Below are positions 31,049-40,900 of a stretch of 64,000 nucleotides of DNA, piece after piece. Origin of the DNA: Bifidobacterium longum subsp. infantis ATCC 15697 = JCM 1222 = DSM 20088 (GTDB lineage Bacteria; Actinomycetota; Actinomycetes; Actinomycetales; Bifidobacteriaceae); the NCBI RefSeq assembly GCF_000269965.1, contig NC_017219.1:1674001-1738000 (forward strand), given 5' to 3'. Every line of letters begins with the position of its first letter. Position 1 is the stretch's first letter. A program made the position numbers and the translations under genes. Below the pieces are notes generated by a model, which had not been told where the DNA came from, made no database searches, and saw only the letters and a list, made by a program, of their open reading frames with translations.

Positions 31049-31176
31049 GGTCCGCAGCCATCCGCGCTGCGGATGGTGGAGACCCGCCAGCCACAGTCGA
31101 GGCTGGCAAGGATATCCGGCTCGCAGGCCAGTCTTCCACTCTCGGCGGGGTGAAGCTGCCGGCTCCCCCCGCCTGA
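30991..31176 (+). other. Predicted -1 frameshift extension of the major tail protein
   Basis: From GGGCCCG the -1 frame reads on past the normal stop, with no start codon of its own near the zero-frame stop and codon use like a real gene. It ends VEAGKDIRLAGQSSTLGGVK and LPAPPA. The product would be about 244 residues instead of 201. A hairpin CCATCCGC/GCGGATGG lies at 31058-31076. Frameshift-extended tail or capsid proteins are known in other siphoviruses such as Listeria phage PSA. Confidence 0.5.
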
Positions 31177-31185
31177 CATTGATTC

Positions 31186-31223
31186 ATCCCCATACGGTTC
31201 TCCTATCCGGGCCGTATGGGGAT
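31186..31223 (+). terminator. Hairpin after the major tail gene
   Basis: A perfect 12-base stem ATCCCCATACGG/CCGTATGGGGAT with a 14-base loop. The T tail is poor. It separates the major tail gene from the chaperone genes. A direct repeat TTTCACGGATAGG-type follows near 31231-31257. Confidence 0.6.
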
Positions 31224-31264
31224 TCTCCATTCACGGATAGGGTTTCACGGATAGGAGGACGGCA

Positions 31265-31687
31265 ATGACCGCCAAGAAAAACGACACCAAGACTCCGAAG
31301 AAGGAGTTTCCCGAAACTTTCGGCCAGCTTGTCGAGGAATACCCGGAGTTGAAGGGTCTTCCAGAGCTGGTTCCCGCACGCGACTTCAACGCGGAGCAGT
31401 CCGCTGATTTCACGGTGCTTCTCACGCTTCTCGACACTCAGATGCCGGAGCTCGACACCAAGGATGATTCGATGGACGCAGCCCTGCTCGTCGCCCGCGT
31501 CGTATCCATCTCCAATGATTTCTACAAGGGTCTTGCCAAGGACGAGAAGGCTTACGAACAGTGGGCCACGGGCCGTGACGGCAACGTCCTGTTCTCAGCG
31601 TTCCTTGCCCTGAGCATGTTCTACAGGGTCGAACTGGGAAAATCCGAAGCGTCGAGGACGCCTACCGAAACTGCCCGGTCGAACTGA
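31265..31687 (+). CDS. Tail assembly chaperone, short form (gpG-like)
   Basis: A 140-residue acidic helical protein between major tail protein and tape measure genes. The short product ends at 31687. A slippery heptamer G-GGA-AAA at 31636-31642 lets a fraction of ribosomes continue in the -1 frame. It chaperones the tape measure during tail assembly. Confidence 0.85.
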   Translation: MTAKKNDTKTPKKEFPETFGQLVEEYPELKGLPELVPARDFNAEQSADFTVLLTLLDTQMPELDTKDDSMDAALLVARVVSISNDFYKGLAKDEKAYEQWATGRDGNVLFSAFLALSMFYRVELGKSEASRTPTETARSN

Positions 31688-32070
31688 CCTGCGACTTCAG
31701 ACGCTTCTACAACCTTGATATGCCCGCCGCCATCCACGAGTATGACGGCGGGTTTCTCGTAAGGCTCCTGCAGGGTTTGTCGGGTTATGACGAGTCCCTG
31801 TACCGCGAATGGCTGCTGAACCATCCCATGCGATCCGAGACCGCCGATGAGGGCGAATCACGGCGCATGCTCTCCTATCACCGTTATTCGCAGGACACGA
31901 GCCTCCTGTTGGGCATTTTCAACCATGTAGGCGCGTTGACGTGCGGGCTCATGGAAACCAAGAACGGCAAGCACCCCGAGTTCACGCCGATTCTTCCCCC
32001 GGACACGGAGCAGCCGGAAAAGCCGGTCGAGGCGAGCCTCGATTCGATGAAGGCCCTGTTCTCCTCCTGA
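31265..32070 (+). CDS. Tail assembly chaperone, frameshift product (gpGT-like)
   Basis: The -1 frame after GGGAAAA (31636-31642) continues IRSVEDAYRNCPVELTCDFR and joins without interruption the frame beginning MPAAIHEYDGGFLVRLLQGL, ending at 32070. Total length is about 267 residues. This is the classical G/GT arrangement of siphovirus tails with a canonical X-XXY-YYZ heptamer. The C-terminal part has no independent gene status. Confidence 0.85.
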
Positions 32071-32091
32071 TAACCGAAAAGAGGTTCGCCA

Positions 32092-35000
32092 ATGGCAGTA
32101 TACGAGGGCGGTGCCGTTGGCATCAGCATCTACCCGGACACCACGGAGTTCGGTTTCGAACTGCGCCGCAAGCTCGCCAAGTACGCGGATGACAGTCTCA
32201 CCATTCCGCTGAACATCGACGTGGACGACGCGAACTGGACGGCGGCGAAACGGCGCATCAACAACGACCGTCTCTCCAAGACCGTCGAGGTGCGAGGCGA
32301 TACGAGCGCGCTGCGCAAGGCCGTGCAGGATATCGAGGAGCGTGACATCTCCCCGAAGGTCGATCTGACCAAGCAGCTGCGCGACCTGCGTTCCCTGCGT
32401 CAGAGGGTCGAAGCAGCCAACCGTTCCTTCCAGAAGTTCAACCGTTCGGTCGATACGAGTTCCGCCAAGTTCAAGCACAACAAGACGCTGGTGAAGCAGT
32501 ACGGCGACGCGATGGACAAGACGTCCACGCTCACCCGCAAGTACGGTGACCGGCAAATCAACGTGCTGGATAAGACGAAGCGTCGTATCCGCACCCTGCA
32601 GGACGCGATTCTCAAGTTCAAACCGTTGGGTTCGAACGTCGTGGAGATGAAAGAGGCCAACCTCGCCATTGCCCGCATCAGGCGCGATATCAAACAGCTT
32701 GAAAACGATCCGGGCGCGAAGATTCGCATCGACATCGACCGTTACGCGAAGGTCATTTCCGACCTCGAGAACGTGGCCCGCAAGACCGACGAGCTGAACC
32801 GCAAGGAAGCCCGCGTCAAGTTCTACACGGACGGCGCGGACAAGCTCAAACGCGAGCTGGACGACCTTCGCCGCCGTTACGTGAACCTGCCCAAGGAGAT
32901 AGAGGACTCCTACAGGCAGGCCATCGACCGCATGAACACAGCCGGCCATCTCGCCGGACGTGACAAGGACTTCAAATACGTCGCGAACCTCGATCTCGAT
33001 GTGAGCGAGGCGCGGCGCAAGGCCCGTGATTTCCAGAACGACCACGACAAGCTGGAGATGGACCTCGACCTCAAGTCCGCTGCGGCTTCCGCCCACCTCA
33101 TGTACCTGACCCGCCCGCGCAGCGTGGAGATCTACGCAAGATTGCATGCCACGGACATGGGCAAGCTCATCGACGGCATGCTCTACGGGGCCACCGGCCT
33201 TCGCGGCGTCAACAACCAGTTCCAGCGATTGGTGAACCTGTTCGATACGTTGGACACGAAGGTTCCCATACTGGGTGCGGTGGGCGCCGTCATCGGCGGA
33301 GTGTCCGCCGGCGCGGTGAACCTCTCCTCCAGCGTGCTCGGCGTCGCCGCCAGTCTCGGAGCCATGAGCAAGGCCGCGTTCGCGGCTCCCGCCGCCATCA
33401 CCGGCTTGGGTGCGGCGTTCGTCGTGCTCAAACATGCGTGGGGCGAAAAAGGCACCACGTTCAGCGACCAGATCGACATCGCCACGACGAAGCTCGCCGG
33501 TTTCGGCGACGCCATGGACGAGGCGTTCTACGAGAAGGCGCGTCCAGCCATCAGAAGCCTGATGGACGATGTGAGCGGCACGCTTATCCCCGGCATGACC
33601 GGCATCGCGTCCAGCGAGGGCAAGGTGGTCGAGGGGCTGGCGGACATCATCCGCGAGTCCGACAAGGCCGGCGAGCTGTCCACCATATTCTCCCGTACTT
33701 CCGAGGCCGTGGACAATCTCAATCCGGGACTGCGGAGCGTGGTGGAGTCGTTCCTCCGCTTGAGCGACGGCACCAGCCAGTACCTGCCTCGCGCCGCCTC
33801 CTATTTCAGTGATATGGCCTCGAAGTTCGCCGACTGGGTGGATAAGACCCGAGCCACCGGCGAGATCGTCGCGTCGATGAAGCAGGTGGTCGAACAGGCC
33901 GGTTATCTGAAGGACTCGTTCAAGGGCGTGTGGGGCATCGCCACAGGTCTGTATTCCGCGTTGGCGGAAAGCCAGAACGGGCTCGAGGGGTTCAGCACGG
34001 CTGTAGGCAAGGCCGACCGTGCGGTGAACTCCGCCAGATTCCAGACCACGCTCAAGGCGTGGGCCAAGGGCGCGGAAGCCGCGAAGAACGAGATGCGCAA
34101 CGCCTTCTCGGACATCGGTTCCGCAGCCTACGAGCTGCGCGACACCACTGCGGGCATGTTCACCGATGCGGGCAATACGATCAGCTCGTTCACCCGTAAC
34201 GCGAGCCGTCTTCTGAAGAACTCGAAGGACGGTATCAGCGGATTCTCGTCGGGAGTGTCCGAAGGCTTCCAGAAGGTGTTCTCAGCGGTTGGCGACGCGA
34301 GCCCCGCGTTCAACCAGCTGTTGAAGACCGTGGGCCAGTTGTCCAGGACGTTCGGCGGTACCCTTGCCGCCACGTTGAAGGCCAGCGCGCCGCTCATCAC
34401 CACGGTCGCCAAAGCCGCCGAGGCCACCGCCAATGCGTTCAGCAGGCTGCCCGAACCGGTTCAGGCCGCGATAGGCCTGTACGCCACGTTCGGCAAGGCG
34501 GGCATGACCGCTTGGAACACGGTGAAGACCGGTCTGGTCGAGAACACGCTGCGCATGGTCGAATACCAGAAGGCGTTGAACGGGCTCGGCGTGACCACCA
34601 AGACCGCCGGCGCGAGCATGAAGGATGCGGTCAGCGGTTTCATCGCCGCCAACCCGTCGTTGAAGGGCATAGCCGACAGTGTGAGGAACGCGAACGGTGT
34701 GCTAGGAAAGACCGGCGCTCTGGCCAAGGGCGCGGGCAGCGCCGTGCTGGGCGCGTTCGGCGGGCCGGTCGGAGCCGCCGTGACCGCTGGCGTGGCCGTG
34801 GTGACCGCAGCCTACTCGGAGTATGTGAAAACCGCTCAGGCCAATGAGCAGGCGTCCGAGAACATTCGCACCGCGTTGGAGAAGGTACCGGATTCCGCTC
34901 AGTCCGCAGCCGAGGGAATCACCGAGGTTGGCAAGGCCATCAAGGAGAATTTCGACAACACGGATTATTCCGGCACGAAGTTCGACTGGTGGTCGGATAT

Positions 35001-36930
35001 GACCACGGGTTTTGATTCGGTGAGCGACGCGGCCAAGAAGCTCGGTCTCAACGTCAGCGATCTCACCAAGTCCGTTACCGGTTCGCAGGCCGAATACCAG
35101 GCGACACTTGACCGGCTCGATGCGACGATTGAGAAATACAATGTCAACGTCGGTCATGGCATAGGCAAGAACGCCGATCTGGCGAGGGCCGCGCAGAAGG
35201 TGAAACCCGCGCTTGAGGATCAGCGCAACGAGTACATAGCCAATTCCGAGGCCATTGCCCAAGCGAACGGGTATGCGGAGGGTTATGCCACGAAGCTCAT
35301 CAAGCTTGGTGAGGATTCCGATTCGGTGTCCATCGCCATTTCCACTCAGGCCGAACGTACTCAGATGCTGGCCAAGGCTCAGCAGACTGCTGCGGATTGG
35401 GCAGAACGTCAACGCACAGCTCAGCAGAATGCGTTGAACGCGGCTTCCGACTACGGTGAAACGTATTCCAATATGGGGGATGCGATAGCCCGCGTCAATC
35501 AGTTGGCCGCGAAGAGCGGCCCGGTTTGGGATGCGAACGCTGCTGGCATTCAGGGCGTGACGGGCTCGTTCAACACGATGAGCGAGGCCGGTCGTGAGGC
35601 GCAGTCCGCGTTGGAGAATCTGGGCAATTCCGGTCATGACCTGTTGAAGAGCATGGTCGAGTCCGGTGCCAGCGCGGATGAGGTGAAGGCGAAGCAGGCG
35701 GAATTGGCGAAGCAGTTCCTCGCCACCGCACACGACATGGGTGTTCCCGCCGATGCCGCGACACGGTTGCAGGAGATCTATGGTCTGACCCCCGAGGAGG
35801 TCACCACCCTGTTCAAAGCCGAAACGGAGCAGACCAAGACCGCTCTCACCCAATATCTGAGCAATCTGCGAGCCATCTTCCCCGGGGACGGTAACACGGC
35901 GGTGTTCCAGACCATTCTCGAAGGCATCAACAGTGGTGCCATCACGAGCATGGATCAGGTCAGCTCGAAGATGGACGAGCTACGCAAGAACGTCAGCACC
36001 GACGGTTCCGGCAAGTACACGATTGTCCTTGACGCCGATGGCACTCAGGCGATCGTCGCCACCAATATCGTCAAGAAGCATGCCGAACTGTTCAAGGCCG
36101 GTTCTGATGGTAATGGTTACACGACCAAGCTGAACGCCGACGATCTGACGAAAGCCACGTTGGATTACGTCGAAGGCAATCTCAACGCCTACGACCAGTT
36201 GGCTCCGTCCGCCGACCTGAACGCGAAGGACAATTCAGGCCCGGCAAAGGCCAGCGCCGATGCGAACGCCAGCAACTGGGATGCCCAGCATCCCACCGCG
36301 TCGTTCGACGGTGACGCGGCAGGAGCCGCAAACGCCAAGAGGTCGGCCTCAAATCAGGGCTGGCAATGGAACGGCAGCAGCTACAACGCCCAGTTCGGCG
36401 CTAGTACGGCAAGCGTATCTAGCTCCTTCTGGAGCGCCATGCAATCCGGTTGGGAATGGGCGAAGCAGAAGTTCTTTGCCGTGTTCGGCATCAAACGCCA
36501 GAACGCCGAGGGCGGCGAGGTAGCTGGTTCGAATGTCACCAAGACGGGCCGTGTGGTCGGTCAGGGCAACAATACGAGCGATTCGGTTCCGTTGAACGCC
36601 TACACGGACGTGAGCACCGGCGAATACGTGGTGCGCAAGGCCGCTGTGCAAAGCATGGAATCCCTGTACGGCAGGGGAATCATGGCCGCTATCAACGCGA
36701 CCGGCAGCATTCCAAGCAAGTACATCGCGGATGCGCGGCGCACCAGCCAGATCACCATGCCCTCCGGTGGGCTGAACGGTGGTTCCAAGTCCGGAGGCTG
36801 GTCGATGCCCATCGAAACCAGTTCGGGCGACACGTACAACCAGACGTTCATCTATCCGAGCGTCACACCAATCGAGGTTCAGAAGAACAACAAGCTCGAC
36901 CAGTACGCGAGTCTCGGTCTCTTGCAGTAG
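32092..36930 (+). CDS. Tape measure protein
   Basis: A 1612-residue protein, by far the largest in the tail module. The N-terminal 350 residues are helical and coiled coil (VEVRGDTSALRKAVQDIEER). A hydrophobic part near residues 395-450 (GAVGAVIGGVSAGAVNLSSS) and another near 880-905 (GAFGGPVGAAVTAGVAVVTA) could form membrane segments. The C-terminus is Gly/Ser-rich with a domain near 1470-1560 (GGEVAGSNVTKTGRVVGQGN). It sets tail length and may help DNA cross the membrane. At about 1.5 angstrom per residue the tail would be near 240 nm. Confidence 0.93.
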   Translation: MAVYEGGAVGISIYPDTTEFGFELRRKLAKYADDSLTIPLNIDVDDANWTAAKRRINNDRLSKTVEVRGDTSALRKAVQDIEERDISPKVDLTKQLRDLRSLRQRVEAANRSFQKFNRSVDTSSAKFKHNKTLVKQYGDAMDKTSTLTRKYGDRQINVLDKTKRRIRTLQDAILKFKPLGSNVVEMKEANLAIARIRRDIKQLENDPGAKIRIDIDRYAKVISDLENVARKTDELNRKEARVKFYTDGADKLKRELDDLRRRYVNLPKEIEDSYRQAIDRMNTAGHLAGRDKDFKYVANLDLDVSEARRKARDFQNDHDKLEMDLDLKSAAASAHLMYLTRPRSVEIYARLHATDMGKLIDGMLYGATGLRGVNNQFQRLVNLFDTLDTKVPILGAVGAVIGGVSAGAVNLSSSVLGVAASLGAMSKAAFAAPAAITGLGAAFVVLKHAWGEKGTTFSDQIDIATTKLAGFGDAMDEAFYEKARPAIRSLMDDVSGTLIPGMTGIASSEGKVVEGLADIIRESDKAGELSTIFSRTSEAVDNLNPGLRSVVESFLRLSDGTSQYLPRAASYFSDMASKFADWVDKTRATGEIVASMKQVVEQAGYLKDSFKGVWGIATGLYSALAESQNGLEGFSTAVGKADRAVNSARFQTTLKAWAKGAEAAKNEMRNAFSDIGSAAYELRDTTAGMFTDAGNTISSFTRNASRLLKNSKDGISGFSSGVSEGFQKVFSAVGDASPAFNQLLKTVGQLSRTFGGTLAATLKASAPLITTVAKAAEATANAFSRLPEPVQAAIGLYATFGKAGMTAWNTVKTGLVENTLRMVEYQKALNGLGVTTKTAGASMKDAVSGFIAANPSLKGIADSVRNANGVLGKTGALAKGAGSAVLGAFGGPVGAAVTAGVAVVTAAYSEYVKTAQANEQASENIRTALEKVPDSAQSAAEGITEVGKAIKENFDNTDYSGTKFDWWSDMTTGFDSVSDAAKKLGLNVSDLTKSVTGSQAEYQATLDRLDATIEKYNVNVGHGIGKNADLARAAQKVKPALEDQRNEYIANSEAIAQANGYAEGYATKLIKLGEDSDSVSIAISTQAERTQMLAKAQQTAADWAERQRTAQQNALNAASDYGETYSNMGDAIARVNQLAAKSGPVWDANAAGIQGVTGSFNTMSEAGREAQSALENLGNSGHDLLKSMVESGASADEVKAKQAELAKQFLATAHDMGVPADAATRLQEIYGLTPEEVTTLFKAETEQTKTALTQYLSNLRAIFPGDGNTAVFQTILEGINSGAITSMDQVSSKMDELRKNVSTDGSGKYTIVLDADGTQAIVATNIVKKHAELFKAGSDGNGYTTKLNADDLTKATLDYVEGNLNAYDQLAPSADLNAKDNSGPAKASADANASNWDAQHPTASFDGDAAGAANAKRSASNQGWQWNGSSYNAQFGASTASVSSSFWSAMQSGWEWAKQKFFAVFGIKRQNAEGGEVAGSNVTKTGRVVGQGNNTSDSVPLNAYTDVSTGEYVVRKAAVQSMESLYGRGIMAAINATGSIPSKYIADARRTSQITMPSGGLNGGSKSGGWSMPIETSSGDTYNQTFIYPSVTPIEVQKNNKLDQYASLGLLQ

Positions 36931-36939
36931 GAGGAAACG

Positions 36940-37890
36940 ATGCTCTCCACCATGTCCTACAAGCTCAACGGGGTCGCATTGGATACGGAGAACTGTCTGG
37001 TCATCGTGGGCTCCACGCTCATGCCGGGCATCAGCACCCGTAGAACGGTCGCCACGGTGCCCGGCGTGAGCGGAACCTTGAACCTCGGTGTTCCGCCCGT
37101 GTTCGAGGAGCGTGAGATCACGTTGAAGGTGGACGCATTCACTCCGAAAGTGTATGAGGAGTCTTCCCGGATAATGCGATTATGCTCCATGCCGAATCTC
37201 ACTCTCACTCGGGTGAAGGACGGTGTGGAGCAGTCCACGCGGGTGGAGCTCACCTCGTTGACCGCCGATGACGACAGTTCCCATCCGAACAATCTGGTGT
37301 CGTTCACCGCGAAGTTCGCCATGCCCGACGTGTGGTGGCATGAACCGGAGTATTGGGATCGTCCGTTGTCGTTGAACAAGGACGGTCTCGTGTTCCCCCG
37401 ACCTGTCACCATCAACAAATTCTGGACGAGATGGTCGGGAGAAGCGAACAACAGTACCTCACTGTTGGCGGATTTCATCACCATGTGGCGCGGCGAGGTC
37501 AACAATTCCGAGAGCCTACTGTTCGAGGATGGTATCCCCGGCGACGGTTTCTGGGGCGACGCCCCGTTGACGGACATCGTGTTCCGTTTTCCCAGCACCG
37601 TCACCTCCGTCTCCCTGACCGACCCCACGTCGAACACCGGCATCAGTTGGACGGGTGCTGCGGACAGTGCGAAACCCCTCTATATCAGGCCCGACATCAT
37701 GCGCGCATGGCGTTCCGACTATGCGAACTCCTGGACTCCGACCGGCACGGATGTTTCCACCGGTTTGGATTATCCGGCGGGAGGAATCCTGCAGGTATGG
37801 CCAGACGTTTCCGAACTTTACAGATTGAAGGTCACCGCCACGGGCGCGACGGGCGATGCGCTCATGCATGTGCGACGCGCATGGTGGTGA
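36940..37890 (+). CDS. Distal tail protein (Dit)
   Basis: A 316-residue protein following the tape measure after GGAGG. The N-terminal part has the Dit/siphovirus tail component pattern (YKLNGVALDTENCLVIVGST, GVSGTLNLGVPPVFEERE). Residues 160-195 (FWTRWSGEANNSTSLLADF) are repeated in the following tail protein. The C-terminal beta-rich part resembles a galectin-like domain. It forms the hub ring at the tail tip. Confidence 0.8.
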   Translation: MLSTMSYKLNGVALDTENCLVIVGSTLMPGISTRRTVATVPGVSGTLNLGVPPVFEEREITLKVDAFTPKVYEESSRIMRLCSMPNLTLTRVKDGVEQSTRVELTSLTADDDSSHPNNLVSFTAKFAMPDVWWHEPEYWDRPLSLNKDGLVFPRPVTINKFWTRWSGEANNSTSLLADFITMWRGEVNNSESLLFEDGIPGDGFWGDAPLTDIVFRFPSTVTSVSLTDPTSNTGISWTGAADSAKPLYIRPDIMRAWRSDYANSWTPTGTDVSTGLDYPAGGILQVWPDVSELYRLKVTATGATGDALMHVRRAWW

Positions 37891-37903
37891 CGGGAAGGCA
37901 CTT

Positions 37904-40900
37904 ATGAAGAACCTCTCCATCCGTTTGAAAGCGTACAAGCCGAACGGTGACACTCTGGGCCTGCTCCCCCAGCCGTCCTCGTTTTCCGCGAGTTTCCTGC
38001 ACGATGACACGGGCGCGCTCCGATTGGAGTATTCCCGTAAGGCGTTGAATGGGTCGATTCTTGAACGCAAGCTCGAAACCGGTCTGGAAATCGCGGTCGA
38101 AGTGTCCGATGGCGGCAAATGGCTGGAACCGTTGAACGGTCGTTTCGTGCTCATCTCCCGCAGTCGTGACGCCTTGGACTCTTCGGATACGGTGACGTTC
38201 ACCTGCCCCTCCTATGCATGGTTGTTGAACAAGGCGCTCATGCTCGACCTCGCTCATCTGGAGGGTGACGGGGACGATAAGGGCAAGCGTGTGTTCAAGA
38301 AGGCCTCTGCCGGTCTGGTCATGCGCACGTTCCTTGATGAGAACAAGACCCGTGGCGGTATCCCCGTCACCTGCGGTTTCGACACGGGCAGGGATTCGGC
38401 GGGCGCTGCGTGGAAGAGCGTCATGACGCTTGCCTACACGCCGGGCATCAGCAGTCTCACCGCGTTGGCGAATCTCGCCGGCAACAAGATTTGCGACTGG
38501 GCTTTCGACAAGCGGACATTGAAAATCTGGAACATGGACTCCACGGCATTATGCCGTGATCTGAGCCGCATCTCCGTCCAATTGGCGCATGACGTGCTCG
38601 AAGCCCCGGAAGAGGAAAGCATCGAGGCATTGGCCTCGCATATTCTCGTGCAGGGAGATAACAACAAGGCTTTCACGAGGGATAATCCCGCAGCGCCTTC
38701 CCCTTGGGGCAAGTGGGAGACGTATCTATCCCAGCAGGGAATCAGCGATGATGATACCGCCGCCCTCTATATGCAATCCACTCTGGATACTGCGGCACGT
38801 GTTCGAGGCCAGTATACGAGGGCCCTGCGTGTCAACGATGCTCCGAGTCTTCCTCTCATCGATTACCGTCCGGGTGACTGGATCACCGCGCCAACCGTCA
38901 TGCATGGGGAGAAGGTGCGTGTCCAGCAGGTCACGTTGAGCTTGGAATCCAATCAGTTCAAAGCTTCGGTCGTGTTGAACGACAAGGTTTACGATGCGAC
39001 CGTACGTCAGGCGAAACGAGTACAGGGCATCACCGGTGGCGCCATCAACGGCGGCACCGGTGGTGGCCTGCCCGCTCCGGAAAAAGACCATCGGACGCCG
39101 AAGGCCGTGACTGGTCTTGTGGTGCAGACGGACGCCTATATCTCCAGTCGTGGTACCGCGTTGGGTTTGGCTACCTTGCAGTGGGCTGCGGTCTCGCAGG
39201 CGACGGATAATACGGCCATCGATATCAGCTCGTATCGGGTCGAATACCGGAAGAATCTTGCGGGTGCGCCGTGGGTTTCCGGTGGCGTGACGGACGCGCA
39301 GCGGCTCACGTTGGGCATCGGCGGTCTGGAATGCGGGCAACGCTATGAGTTCCGCGTGCGCGCCGTGCCCACGTATTCCGACCGGTTGGGTGACTGGTCG
39401 AACGTGGTCGTGGCTTTGGTGGCGTCGGACGTGACGCCGCCGAGCATCCCGTCCAAGCCGATACTCACCTCGAAATTGGGTGTGGTGGACGTGCAGTGGG
39501 ACGGCAGGAACAATGCCGGCGGCGGCATGGAGCTGGACTTCGACCACGTGGAGGTCGGCATTTCCGATTCGAACGGGAATTGGAAATACCGGGACAGCGT
39601 GGCGCGTGACGGCTACTGCCATGTGACCGGGCTTGAACTGAACAGCACATGGTGGTTCGCGCTCAGGAGCGTCGATCATTCCGGCAACAAGTCGGCGTGG
39701 AGCGCGGGTGCCAGCGTCAAGGTCGCCCCGGTGCTCACGCAGGAGGATCTGAACAAGAGCGCCGAACAGATTCTGGCGGCGGCGAAGAACGACGCGGCCC
39801 AGCAGGTCGCCGTGGTCGACAAAAAACTCACCGAGACCGGCGCGCGGATCGAGGCGAACAAGGAGGCGCAGGACAAGGCCGACGCGGCGATAAGGGCCGA
39901 CGTGTCGAAGAACGCGCAGGCCATCACCGACAACAAGAACGCGCAGGCCTCAGTGGACAAGGCGCAGGACGCCGCCACCAAGAAGGTGTCGGACGACCTC
40001 GCGGCGGCGAACAAGACGATCAACGCGAACAAGGCCGCCACCGACAAGGCGCTGGCCGAGGCCGAGAAGAAGGCCCAGGACGCCTACGACAACGCGGTCA
40101 ACGCGCAGAAGACCGCCGACGGCATGCACTCCATCTTCAAGGGGCCCGACGACCCGCGCAACGACAAGTCGAACACGGTGAGGGCCGGCGACTTCTGGTT
40201 CGTAACCCAGAAATACTGGACCCGTTGGCTCGGCGAGGCGAACAACAGCACCTCACTGCTGGCGGACTTCTACACGTATTGGGAGGGCGCGGCGAACGAC
40301 AGTGCGAGCGTGCTCGTGCCGTTGAGCTCGCGCGTCACCGCCGTGAGACAGTTCGACGGCACGCAGTGGAACGAGTTCAACCTCGTCGCCAGCAACATCA
40401 TCGCCACCGGCTCGATCACCGCGCAGCTTGTGGACGCGGAGTTCTTCCACGGCCGCACCATCGTCGGCGGCACGTACCGCACCGAGGGCGGCAACGTGAC
40501 CATCACCGACTCGGGCATCATATTCAGCTACCGCAACCGGCACCTGCTGAGCTTCGCCAGCGATTCGAGCGGCAAATGGCAGCTGACCATGGACGCGCCG
40601 ATCGTGTCGGACGCGAGCATGAGCGCGCCGACCATCACGGGCGGCACGATCACCAGCGCCGTCTACAGGACCGCGAACGGCAGGCTGACCATCAACGACG
40701 CGGGAATCGTTCTGAAGAACGCCTCCGGCACCAGCACGCTGGCGGCGGACTCGGCCACCGGCAGCGTGACCCTCGTCGGCACCGTGAAGGCCAGCCAGGT
40801 CACCGGTTCGACGATCACGACCACGAACGGGCGCATGCTGTGGAACGATGCCGGCCTCGTGCTGAAGGACGCCAACGGGAGCATAACCCTGTACGCGAGT

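Noticed and set aside
31050..31264. Second open frame after the major tail gene (third frame)
   Set aside because: It is open but rich in Trp, Arg, His and Cys without gene-like composition, unlike the -1 frame.
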